This document shows, in pieces, positions 1 through 6,133 of a DNA stretch of 9,979 nt; position 1 is the stretch's first letter; each line of letters opens with the position of its first letter. The translations under genes and the position numbers were made by a program. The notes beneath the pieces are model-generated. The model saw only the letters and a program-made list of their open reading frames with translations. It was not told where the DNA came from and did not search any database. The DNA comes from JANXQG01 sp037147235 (GTDB lineage: Bacteria; Planctomycetota; Planctomycetia; Pirellulales; Thermoguttaceae): NCBI GenBank assembly GCA_037147235.1, contig JBAWVO010000238.1, positions 1 through 9,979 on the forward strand. The letters are read 5' to 3'.

Positions 1-2
1 GC

Positions 3-89
3 AATCTGGTGACCGCAGCCGCTTGGCCTGGGCATCCCGAGTGGATTCGGAAGTTTTTGGAAGTGCTGGGGACGAAGATTGAGTTATAG
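3..89 (+). CDS. C-terminal end of an unrecognised protein (5' part outside window)
   Basis: Base 3 opens a frame that encodes 28 residues ending in FLEVLGTKIEL and a TAG stop at 87-89. The codons are sensible and the end is a typical amphipathic C-terminal helix, so this is probably the tail of a real gene that begins before the window. I cannot name a family from so short a piece. The next gene starts 56 bases downstream on the same strand, so the two may have been co-transcribed. Confidence 0.45.
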   Translation, partial: NLVTAAAWPGHPEWIRKFLEVLGTKIEL

Positions 90-145
90 CTGAAGTAGAC
101 CACAGTGAGGCCACGACCAACCCCACGTTACGGAGAGAGCAACCG

Positions 146-694
146 ATGGAAGACCTGTCGCTATACCACCACCCCGTCACCTCCATGTTCCGCGTCCCCG
201 GCTCGTCTGGCGAGTGGCAGCAATATGCCCTCACAGAAGAACAGTTGGACTTCTACCGCCGCGAGGGGTATGTCTCCGGCCTTCGGCTTCTGACGGATGA
301 GCAGGTGGACATGCTGTGTGAAGAGTTGACTCCGCTGTTCGACCCTGGCTATCCCCGGCATGATCTGTTCCACGAGTTTCATTCCAACGAGTCCAAGGAC
401 GCCAATACAGTCTTGTTCCATGCACTCGGTGCCTGGCGGGTCGCCCGGGCCTTTCACGACATCCTCTGGAACCCGGCCTTTAGGCAACCGAGTGCGAAAC
501 CCAAGGCGACACCGGTAACAAGAAACAAGAAGGACGATCTAGTTTGGTACATGTCGGACTCGTTTCCTTCGCAACGATCTCTTTTTACCCACTTTGCCTA
601 CCGCGAGATGATGCAGCGTATCCATCGCCGCGCTTTTTGTAAAGAACAATTCCCAGTTTGGAAAATCGGGGTTGCCAAACCGGCTTTTAGGTGA
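146..694 (+). pseudogene. Phytanoyl-CoA dioxygenase (PhyH) family protein, C-terminally truncated
   Basis: The first ~112 residues resemble the N-terminus of bacterial PhyH-family Fe(II)/2-oxoglutarate oxygenases: TEEQLDFYRREGYVSGLRLL, then LFHEFHSNESKD, FHALGAWR and HDILWNPAF. After about base 484 the frame stays open for ~70 codons, but the residues are Lys/Arg-rich and no longer PhyH-like. Family members are usually 270-300 residues. The HxD...H iron ligands and the 2-oxoglutarate-binding Arg lie in the missing part, so this product cannot be an active oxygenase. The start is supported by GGAGAG at 132-137, 8 bases before ATG 146. The family assignment is good; the claim that the gene is dead follows from the missing catalytic half. 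If expressed it would be a chimeric 182-residue protein. Confidence 0.75.
454..552 (-). pseudogene. Possible N-terminal remnant of a membrane or secreted protein
   Basis: On the minus strand, ATG at 552-550 begins MYQTRSSFLFLVTGVALGFA, followed by LG. It reads like a short N-terminal region with one hydrophobic helix, i.e. a signal peptide or membrane anchor. The frame enters the antisense of the PhyH fragment near 484 and stops at 454. This suggests that the DNA to the right of the PhyH break carries the 5' end of another truncated gene facing it. It is too short for a family call and could be chance. Confidence 0.22.
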
Positions 695-700
695 TACAAT
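672..700 (+). promoter_or_regulatory. Sigma-70-type promoter of the toxin-antitoxin operon
   Basis: TTGCCA at 672-677 and TACAAT at 695-700 are separated by 17 bases, and the -10 is preceded by TG (692-693), as in extended -10 elements. The antitoxin start lies 36 bases after the -10, which fits a short leader. A repeated GGTGATACA motif overlaps the -10, as expected for autorepression of such an operon. Confidence 0.6.
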
Positions 701-709
701 GGTGATACA
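690..709 (+). promoter_or_regulatory. Two 9-base direct repeats, candidate antitoxin operator
   Basis: GGTGATACA occurs at 690-698 and again at 701-709, one helical turn apart (11 bases). The first copy covers the -10 element. AbrB/MazE-type antitoxins commonly repress their own operon, so this is a plausible operator. The repeats are seen directly; their role is inferred. Confidence 0.45.
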
Positions 710-735
710 GAGTGACAACCACCCAGGGGTCGATC

Positions 736-963
736 ATGATCAAGACTTTGACCAAACATGGCAATAGTTACGCGTTGGTGATCGAGAAGCCAATTCTCGA
801 ATTGCTTCACGCGTCGCCCGAAACATCGTTTGAAATCATCACTGACGGACAATGCCTGGTTCTGACACCGATCCGAGAATCGGTGGACGAAACGAAGTTC
901 CAGAACGCACTCGACATGGTCCACAAGCGATTTGGCCGTGCGATGAAACGCCTTGCGGAGTAG
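736..963 (+). CDS. MazE/AbrB-type antitoxin of a toxin-antitoxin pair
   Basis: A 75-residue protein. The N-terminal ~45 residues (MIKTLTKHGNSYALVIEKPI through LVLTPI) have the swapped-hairpin AbrB/MazE/SpoVT signature: a short K/R-T-x-x-x-x-G-N-S-x-A strand, then a hydrophobic strand and a second hairpin. They should bind DNA as a dimer. The C-terminal helix (about 52-75, FQNALDMVHKRFGRAMKRLAE without its first residues) is the likely toxin-neutralising tail. ATG 736 is preferred over the upstream GTG at 712, because AGGGG at 725-729 is well spaced from it and family members begin at this methionine. The toxin gene follows after 9 bases, in the usual antitoxin-first order. Expression probably depends on the promoter at 672-700, with autorepression. 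Pairing an AbrB-type antitoxin with Doc instead of Phd is a known hybrid arrangement. Confidence 0.82.
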   Translation: MIKTLTKHGNSYALVIEKPILELLHASPETSFEIITDGQCLVLTPIRESVDETKFQNALDMVHKRFGRAMKRLAE

Positions 964-972
964 TATCAGGCC

Positions 973-1356
973 ATGCACCCACTGTTTTTGGACGTTGAAC
1001 ACGTCCTCCGAACGCACGTCAGTCTGATCGAGCATTACGGGGGTGCTGAGGGAGTACGCGATGTCGGTCTTCTGCATTCTGCGATTGCCATGCCAAAGGC
1101 TTCCTTTGGTGGGGAGTTCCTCCACAAGGACTTGTTTGAGATGGCTGCGGCCTATCTCTACCACATCGTCCAGAACCATCCGTTTGTAGATGGCAACAAG
1201 CGCACCGGCGCCGCTTGCGCAGTCATCTTTCTGGCACTCAACGATATCGAGATTCAAGGGGATGAAGAGGGGTTGGTTGATCTCACCTTGACCGTTGCCC
1301 AGGGCCAAGCCGGCAAGCAGCAGATAGCCGAGTTCTTTCACAAGATCGCTCATTGA
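973..1356 (+). CDS. doc: Doc-type (death-on-curing, Fic superfamily) toxin
   Basis: A 127-residue Fic/Doc-superfamily toxin of normal length. The Doc N-terminal region is clear (HYGGAEGVRDVGLLHSAIA, residues 21-39). The catalytic motif HPFVDGNKRTG is at 69-79. The Lys after Asn, where true AMP-transferring Fic proteins have Gly, is the Doc hallmark. The best-studied Doc phosphorylates EF-Tu and stops translation. That target is known for the family and is not shown here. All key residues (His69, Phe71, Asp73, Asn75, Lys76, Arg77) are present, so it looks active. It follows the antitoxin by 9 bases and should share its transcript. Confidence 0.9.
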   Translation: MHPLFLDVEHVLRTHVSLIEHYGGAEGVRDVGLLHSAIAMPKASFGGEFLHKDLFEMAAAYLYHIVQNHPFVDGNKRTGAACAVIFLALNDIEIQGDEEGLVDLTLTVAQGQAGKQQIAEFFHKIAH

Positions 1357-1444
1357 CCGACCTCTACAGATTCAGCGAGTGTTATGGCCCGCTGCCGCTC
1401 GGCTTTCATGCCACGGAAGCCCTCGAAGCCTTGGACGGTAACGT

Positions 1445-1474
1445 CACAGTACTGCATAGCTACGGTATACTGTG
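1445..1474. repeat. Inverted repeat between convergent genes
   Basis: CACAGTA at 1445-1451 and TACTGTG at 1468-1474 form a perfect 7-base inverted repeat with a 16-base loop. It lies in the 130-base gap between the toxin gene and the convergent phosphatase gene. The position suits a shared terminator, but there is no T-tract on either side and the stem is short, so a protein-binding site or chance are alternatives. Confidence 0.25.
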
Positions 1475-1486
1475 CCATGATGCGTG

Positions 1487-2308
1487 TCAATAGCGAGGGG
1501 TCTCGGCTGCCGTTGGGAATCCCAAGGGACTGGTGTCCAGGAATAACTGCCCTGTGGAACGGCGCCAAACGTCTGATCGCGTATCGCGGCGCTGCACCTT
1601 CTTTACGCCGGTCCCATGGCTGGTGCTCCCCGTCCTGAGGCGGCCGCGGCGCACCTCTCCACGGGAGTCCGATTGCCAGTAGCATTTGCTCTCCAAATCC
1701 AGACAGGTGAGCCAACCGCCGCCAAACACGCACGTATCGAGGCAAATTGCGTATCCGAGATCCCGAGGTTTTCCCGACGCCTGCGGGGTATGTCCGCAGA
1801 TCATGATCTTGCCCGATGGGTGCGGGACTGCATCATCAAACCGCGTCCATAGGAGCGATAGTTCAGTTTGCTCCTCCAACCCGCGCTCCGGATCGATTCC
1901 ACCGTGAACAAAGAAGTGCTGCTCGGTTTGGTATATTAGCCGGCACTTCCTCTCAAGGAATTCCCAGTGCTGCTTGGGAACGTCCTCAATGCTCCCTCTT
2001 TTTCGATTTGTTCCATAGGAACTCAGGGTCATGCGGCCTCCATTCAGCATCCACAATTCGCTCGCATCAGGATCATGATCACTGTGGGCTGCAAGCATCA
2101 TTTGCTCGTGGTTGCCTAGCAGCGGAATCACCTTGCCGCTAGTGGATCGCTGTACAATCCAATCCAAGACGCCTTTGGAATCTGGTCCGCGGTCGACATA
2201 ATCTCCCAGTGTGATCAGTAGATCATCGTACCGCAGGTTGGCAGCCTTGCTCACTTGCTGCAACGCCGTCAGATGCCCATGAATATCGCCAATCACGAAT
2301 GTGCGCAT
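1487..2308 (-). CDS. PPP-type metallophosphatase (bacterial Ser/Thr phosphatase-like)
   Basis: A 273-residue calcineurin-like metallophosphoesterase. The dimetal site motifs are complete and in order: GDIHG (7-11), GDYVDRG (35-41), GNHE (65-68), HGG (135-137) and GHT (172-174). This set is typical of the bacterial PrpA/PrpB-like Ser/Thr phosphatase and ApaH-like group; substrates range from phosphoproteins to dinucleoside polyphosphates, and the sequence does not decide. ATG at 2308 is chosen because the family motif starts six residues later and AGGA lies about 8 bases upstream. The same frame is open much further upstream, but the extra 96 residues are basic and unlike the family. Related proteins usually end soon after YWQ (residues 210-212 here), so the last ~45 residues, rich in Ser/Thr/Arg, may be an extension caused by loss of the original stop. 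The gene lies 32 bases after an ARPP-1-type gene on the same strand, so the two probably formed an operon. Confidence 0.85.
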   Translation of the reverse strand: MRTFVIGDIHGHLTALQQVSKAANLRYDDLLITLGDYVDRGPDSKGVLDWIVQRSTSGKVIPLLGNHEQMMLAAHSDHDPDASELWMLNGGRMTLSSYGTNRKRGSIEDVPKQHWEFLERKCRLIYQTEQHFFVHGGIDPERGLEEQTELSLLWTRFDDAVPHPSGKIMICGHTPQASGKPRDLGYAICLDTCVFGGGWLTCLDLESKCYWQSDSRGEVRRGRLRTGSTSHGTGVKKVQRRDTRSDVWRRSTGQLFLDTSPLGFPTAAETPRY

Positions 2309-2340
2309 GGCCGTGTCCTTTCGTCTGAATTGTGTGTGGA

Positions 2341-3099
2341 CTATGCGCTGACCAGGACGCTGGCATGGACGACCGATCCGGCCAGACAAAGCTTGAATGC
2401 ATGTTCGCCGGATTGGACCAAGGCTCGGTATTCTTCGCCTTCGCCCACGGCTGCGGCTTGCTTCCACGACACGCTCCCGAAGAGATCGACCAACCGCTGC
2501 GCTTCCGCCGGTTGCACGCGATCGTCTTCGCTCGGACAACTCCGCATGGCGTCCAACGCAAATCCACTCAAGAGGCGGCCCCAGGCTTTGGAGCACGTGT
2601 CGGGTCTGTCAAAGAGGTCGAGTGTTAACACTTTCTGGCCCACGGCCACCACCAGGCCGGACGCTCCCTCGACGTAGGCGAGCTTTTCGCGGAATTCGTC
2701 GATCTTGTTCTTTCGGCTGGTGAAGGTGTCGGACATGGCAACGGTTTCGGAAGCAACACCGAGGTCTTGCTGCTGCTTCTTGACCTCGGCCCACACCTTC
2801 CCTTGATCGGAACGGTGGCCAGTTTCCGCCTCTACCGAATGGGTAACGGAACATGCCAAGAGGTAACGCAGCCCGGACGAGGAGTGATAGCCGCTGGAAC
2901 CGAAGTGTCGCGAACGATAACGCCAGCGGCCGCGTTCCACGCAGCTTACGGGAATCTTAACCGTGCTCTCGGCCGCTACCAAGACCGAGGTATTCAGGAT
3001 ACGGTTCTGCTTGGCGCCTACCGACGCCGAAATATGGCTGAACGTACCCAGGCTCTTCACTGCGGTGGCAGTTGTCGGGCTGGTAATACTGCTGTGCAT
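2341..3099 (-). pseudogene. ARPP-1-family protein, 5'-truncated
   Basis: From residue 27 on (VGAKQNRILNTSVLVAA, then IPVSCVERGRW, QGKVWAEV, LVVAVGQKVLTLDLFDRPDT and a C-terminal VVHASVLV) this matches my memory of the ARPP-1 domain (ARG and rhodanese-phosphatase-superfamily-associated protein). Its biochemical role is not established; the name comes from genomic association with ADP-ribosylglycohydrolases and phosphatases. Such proteins normally have roughly 100 more residues before the GAKQNR segment. Here those are replaced by ~26 Ser/Thr-rich residues that look random, and the homology stops near base 3021. On the opposite strand a different gene becomes recognisable at the same place. The C-terminus is intact. 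The start at 3099 is only the first ATG available. A phosphatase gene follows after 32 bases, which fits the family's reported association. Family call fairly sure; loss of function inferred. Confidence 0.65.
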
Positions 3100-3499
3100 G
3101 TATGGCTGGGGACCGCCATTGATGCTCGCGCCCTGTGTCGTTATCCTCGTTTTTGTACTGTGGCAATTTGAACCTTCGTCAAGCCGGGAGTCCCGGCCGC
3201 AAGGATCAGCAGAACCGAGCGATCCGTGTTCTCATATCCACTCAGACACACGGAGCGAAGTCAGTAAGGCAATAGTTCGGCGAGCATGGCAAGCTGCCGT
3301 GATTGCGGCCTTCAGTTTTCCGCCGATCGGATTCTACTCGATGCGGTTGCTGTGGAAACTCGGACAGAGGGATACGCCCCTGGGCAGGGGCGACAACTGG
3401 CGCTGTTGGACGGCGTTTTTCCTGAACATCGCCACGATCCTGTTCTGTTTGGCCTTTGCCGTGCTACTGCTGCTTGGTTTCCTTGGTGCTCTCGTCTGA
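2963..3499 (+). CDS. Four-helix membrane protein of unknown function, probably 5'-truncated
   Basis: From about base 3023 the frame encodes a membrane protein. It has two adjacent hydrophobic helices (TAVAVVGLVILLCMYG; APCVVILVFVLW), a polar loop with Ser/Glu/Arg, and two more helices (AWQAAVIAAFSFPPIGFYSM; a long C-terminal FFLNIATILFCLAFAVLLLL region). The FPP-x-G-x-Y pattern in helix three is common in small bacterial membrane proteins of unknown role. The first ~20 codons after ATG 2963 are antisense to the conserved ARPP-1 region and are probably not original. The true start was either lost at the junction or is a later codon such as GTG 3065 or ATG 3098, which would cut into helix one. 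No convincing ribosome-binding site is seen. It ends 51 bases before a convergent gene. I do not recognise the family. Confidence 0.5.
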   Translation: MLSAATKTEVFRIRFCLAPTDAEIWLNVPRLFTAVAVVGLVILLCMYGWGPPLMLAPCVVILVFVLWQFEPSSSRESRPQGSAEPSDPCSHIHSDTRSEVSKAIVRRAWQAAVIAAFSFPPIGFYSMRLLWKLGQRDTPLGRGDNWRCWTAFFLNIATILFCLAFAVLLLLGFLGALV

Positions 3500-3550
3500 C
3501 TATGCCCAAAACGGCATCGCTGAAGCCGCCAGTGTTCTCCGCAGAAAGCC

Positions 3551-4771
3551 TCAGTTCTTTGTTTTCGGGCGAAGCAGATTCGCCTGGGCTCGCGGCAGCA
3601 GCGTCATCGCGGTAACGAGGGCAAAGACTCCCATGATCGTCATTGCTACACCCTGAGTCGCAGGCTTTGCCTGAATTGTCGCCACGATAGTCAATCCCAT
3701 GAGAACGAGGGGCACAATAATGCCTCCCAACACTCCCTGCCACAGGCCAAATAGGCTGATGATTCGCCAAGCGATGACCACGAGCACGAGCACGGTCGCC
3801 AGCGCAATGGCAGCATAGAGGTCAATGAAGTCTTGCAGGAAGTACATCATCGGGTAGGCGGCTGCAAAACAACCTGCCACAAGGATGACAAGCCATACAT
3901 TAAGTTTCTCTGGATCATGAGCCAAGGCAATCAGCGATATGAGAATCCCAAACACCAGCACACTCAATGGCCCAAGCCATGTAAGCTCCCCGAGGCGGTC
4001 CAGTGCCGCGATGCCGAGCACGTCGATAGCGATGGGGCGAGCCTCGACCAACCGCTTGTACTCCCAGATATAGGTTGTGCTGTCGCTGGATTGTTCCAGG
4101 CTGTTCGGCTGAAGGGAGAGTTCCAGCATGCGGATGTTGCTGCGGTTGGCGATCAGTTTTGTGCGGAAAAGTTCGATGATCTTACCGGAAGGTTTTTCGA
4201 GCGTGTAGACTCCCTTGCCCGTGGCGGAATAGACGACGGTGATCTCCACGCTCTGCTTGCTGTCGAGCGTCCCCTGCCACACCAGATGGTTGGCTTCCAG
4301 GCTAAAGCTGTCGCTAGGCTCGCCGTTGATGCGGACGTCTAAATCTCCCAAGGAAATGATCTTGGGTGGCAAGGGGAGTTCAATTTGACACTTGCCTTGC
4401 CCGTCTTTGGGTGCCTGCGCCTCGATGGTCGCTTTGAACTCAGCCACGTAGATCGACTCCGGCGTAGCAGTGCCAATGCTCAACTTGGGCGTGAGACGGA
4501 TCTCGGCGTCATACTTTTTCACGATGGCACGAGGCAACGCGGGGCCAGCGGACGCTTGGGATTTTGGAGCCTCATCCGCTGTCAAAAGGGCTGATTCTGA
4601 TCCGCCACGTGAGCCGTATTCGAGACTCTTCCGCATCGCTGAACTTCTGGCGCTCTGAACGGCTGGCATTAGCAAGGCCAGGGCAAGTACCGGCAGCAAA
4701 AGGACCATGCCCACCGCGATCAGTTTTCCTAGTTTTGAGTTCTGCTCCGCCGTTTGTTGTGTATCCTGCAT
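3551..4771 (-). CDS. Six-helix membrane protein with a large extracytoplasmic domain, unknown function
   Basis: A 406-residue protein. It has an N-terminal membrane helix at about 14-36, a ~220-residue soluble part (40-260) with many alternating strand-like segments, probably outside the cytoplasm, and five helices at about 263-284, 291-310, 316-340, 345-366 and 371-393. It ends with a short basic tail. One helix, then a beta-rich domain, then a helical bundle recalls the inner-membrane protein CreD, but I see no diagnostic motif, so this is a weak analogy. The N-terminal phrase LLMPAVQSAR resembles the post-helix segment of planctomycete DUF1559 pilin-like proteins; this may be chance. ATG 4771 is preferred over GTG 4825 because GTG 4825 lies only ~7 bases after the predicted -10 element and has no ribosome-binding site, whereas GGTGG lies just before ATG 4771. 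It is divergent from a small membrane gene across a 124-base gap. Confidence 0.75.
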   Translation of the reverse strand: MQDTQQTAEQNSKLGKLIAVGMVLLLPVLALALLMPAVQSARSSAMRKSLEYGSRGGSESALLTADEAPKSQASAGPALPRAIVKKYDAEIRLTPKLSIGTATPESIYVAEFKATIEAQAPKDGQGKCQIELPLPPKIISLGDLDVRINGEPSDSFSLEANHLVWQGTLDSKQSVEITVVYSATGKGVYTLEKPSGKIIELFRTKLIANRSNIRMLELSLQPNSLEQSSDSTTYIWEYKRLVEARPIAIDVLGIAALDRLGELTWLGPLSVLVFGILISLIALAHDPEKLNVWLVILVAGCFAAAYPMMYFLQDFIDLYAAIALATVLVLVVIAWRIISLFGLWQGVLGGIIVPLVLMGLTIVATIQAKPATQGVAMTIMGVFALVTAMTLLPRAQANLLRPKTKN

Positions 4772-4831
4772 GTGCCACCCATTAAAATCTGAAGGTTTGT
4801 TGGGCCAGAATGACCCCGCTCTCACTCAAGT

Positions 4832-4860
4832 AGTATAGTCCAATAAAATCATGTTGAGAA
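4832..4860 (-). promoter_or_regulatory. Predicted promoter of the six-helix membrane protein gene
   Basis: On the minus strand, TTCTCA (4860-4855) and TATACT (4837-4832) are spaced by 17 bases, giving a leader of about 55 bases before ATG 4771. The -10 sequence is nearly palindromic, and TATAGT (4834-4839) could serve in the other direction for the small gene at 4896, though no good -35 is visible there. Confidence 0.4.
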
Positions 4861-4895
4861 TCACCCAGCTACCAACTTGGGTCCACCCAGCCTCA

Positions 4896-5130
4896 ATGGA
4901 ACCTGAAAACCCGAGAAAAATGGGGTTGGAGGCAAGTTTCTGCTGGTTTTCGCGGAGTTATCGGTTTCTGGCTTGTATTTCTCGCCCAAATCGCTCTAAA
5001 CAAGCAATCTGGGATCGGCGCGAAAAACGCCTTCACTTTCAACATTCTCATTGCCAGCGGCGAAAGGCGTGTCGCAACCATCCTTCTTGGGGTTATCTCC
5101 TTCCTGAGTTTGATTATCCGCCCCATTTGA
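4896..5130 (+). pseudogene. Small two-helix membrane protein, apparently frameshifted at an A5 run
   Basis: A frame with no ATG, GTG or TTG near its front, open from 4858 to the TGA at 5128-5130, encodes a protein-like sequence: WGWRQVSAGFRGVIGFWLVF, then LAQIALNKQSGIGAKNAFTF, NILIASGERRVATILLGVIS and FLSLIIRPI. This is two membrane helices around a polar loop. Just upstream in another frame, ATG 4896 begins MEPENPRK. Removing one A from the AAAAA run at 4916-4920 joins the two into a continuous ~77-residue protein beginning MEPENPRKWGWRQ. The likely explanation is a +1 frameshift, either a real mutation or a base error in a homopolymer. No Shine-Dalgarno is seen. It is divergent from the six-helix membrane protein gene. 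I do not recognise the family. Confidence 0.5.
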
Positions 5131-5395
5131 GGGCAGATCTCCTTCCTTAATCTTCTTCAAGGCCTCGCATATCTGAACCGTTTCCTTCTTTGTTTCCTTC
5201 GCTTCCGTCGAACATCTGGTAATGAGAGGAGGGCGTCTGATGCTCTGAAGATGAATGCCCTTCGGTAGAGTGGGTTGTGAACGTGTGGACAGAGGTTGCC
5301 TTACGGCCACGGCAGGCAGAATCATGGGCAGATAAAGGAGTGCCCGAGGAGGACGTGACTCCCCCCCGGGCTGCCCCAAGGGAATCAGCACTTCC
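5131..5395. other. 265-base stretch without a supportable gene
   Basis: Frames are open on both strands, but none reads like a conserved protein. A plus-strand frame ending at TGA 5396 gives about 50 residues (including VEWVVNVWTEVALRPRQAES) with no recognisable motif. A C7 run lies at 5361-5367, just before the Cys-rich gene. The promoter of that gene is expected here, but I see no convincing -35/-10 pair. Confidence 0.5.
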
Positions 5396-6133
5396 ATGAG
5401 ACATGTGCATCTTACGGCAGGTAGGAGTGTTTCGACCAGTAGGGGGCGACTGGGGTGGCGAAACTGTTTGCGGAAGGAGTGTGGCCGGAGGTATCAGGCG
5501 CGGCGGTATAACCGACGATACTGCCGAGATCCAGAGTGCCTGCGGGAGGTACAACGCTGGCATGCAGCAAAGCGGCAGCAGAAGTGCCGGTCCAAACCCG
5601 AGGGACGCCAGAGGCACGCGGAGGCGGAGCGCCAGCGGCGAAAGCAGCGAGCATCTCAGCCCCAGAAGCCACCTGAAAGTCAGATTGCCGCTACGGACAC
5701 GCCTGCGGAGGCTTGCGCGTGGTCACGCAGCAAAAAAACTTCCGAGATTTTTTGTGACCGTCCAGGCTGTTACGAACCCCTCAGGAATTCTCCTCGTGCC
5801 CCTGCGTCGTATTGTGGCGATGACTGTTGCGCGGCCATGTGTCAGGCCAGGGACCGCGAACGTAAGTGGTTGAGGCGTAAGACCCAAGTGGGCCGATTCA
5901 AACGTCACTTGGAATACCATGCCGCGTGGGATAGCCGCAGTCAAGATCATGTCGCTTCTGGCGTCGTGGCACTGCGGCAGTCCTTGGCTCGATCCAGCCC
6001 GAAGGCGCATACAGTCCCGGTCTATTGGTGCAACAGCGATCCAGTAATAGACTTGACTATTCCTACGGAGGCCATTTCCCATGATCCACAAACAGATATT
6101 AGATCCCGACCGCGTGCGCCGCCCACCTCGTGA
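5396..6133 (+). CDS. Cys-rich protein with two Cys4 zinc-finger-like clusters
   Basis: A 245-residue, strongly basic protein. Cluster one is Cys24, Cys29, Cys43, Cys48 (C-x4-C-x13-C-x4-C). Cluster two is Cys120, Cys125, Cys140 and Cys144 or 145 (C-x4-C-x14-C-x3/4-C), in FCDRPGCYEPLR and SYCGDDC. Each is followed by an Arg/Lys-rich helix (REVQRWHAAKRQQK; ARDRERKWLRRK), so the protein looks like an internal duplication of a zinc-binding plus basic-helix unit. Binding of nucleic acid is a reasonable inference. I have seen this protein type beside winged-helix and transposase or recombinase genes in planctomycetes, without an assigned function. The start is the first ATG; the frame is open for 20 codons upstream without a start codon, and AAGGGA lies 12 bases before the ATG. 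The 3' end overlaps the next gene by 53 bases, suggesting coupled translation. Confidence 0.7.
   Translation: MRHVHLTAGRSVSTSRGRLGWRNCLRKECGRRYQARRYNRRYCRDPECLREVQRWHAAKRQQKCRSKPEGRQRHAEAERQRRKQRASQPQKPPESQIAATDTPAEACAWSRSKKTSEIFCDRPGCYEPLRNSPRAPASYCGDDCCAAMCQARDRERKWLRRKTQVGRFKRHLEYHAAWDSRSQDHVASGVVALRQSLARSSPKAHTVPVYWCNSDPVIDLTIPTEAISHDPQTDIRSRPRAPPTS

Noticed and set aside
598..1353. 251-residue open frame on the minus strand
   Set aside because: It lies antisense to the well-supported antitoxin and toxin genes and shows no domain pattern; it is a shadow frame.
1350..1478. 42-residue minus-strand frame beginning MAQYTVAMQYCDVTVQGFEG
   Set aside because: It reads fairly well but has no ribosome-binding site, overlaps the toxin stop and matches no family I know; not enough support for a gene.
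1478..1510. TTGACA-like -35 element on the minus strand near 1488
   Set aside because: No acceptable -10 element lies at 16-18 bases; TATACC is only 15 bases away.
2309..2596. 96-residue N-terminal extension of the phosphatase frame
   Set aside because: The extension is Arg-rich, overlaps the ARPP-1 gene, and the family motif plus AGGA place the start at 2308.
4996..5397. 133-residue minus-strand frame with a charged C-terminal half
   Set aside because: It overlaps the more convincing plus-strand two-helix protein, has no recognisable domain and no clear ribosome-binding site.
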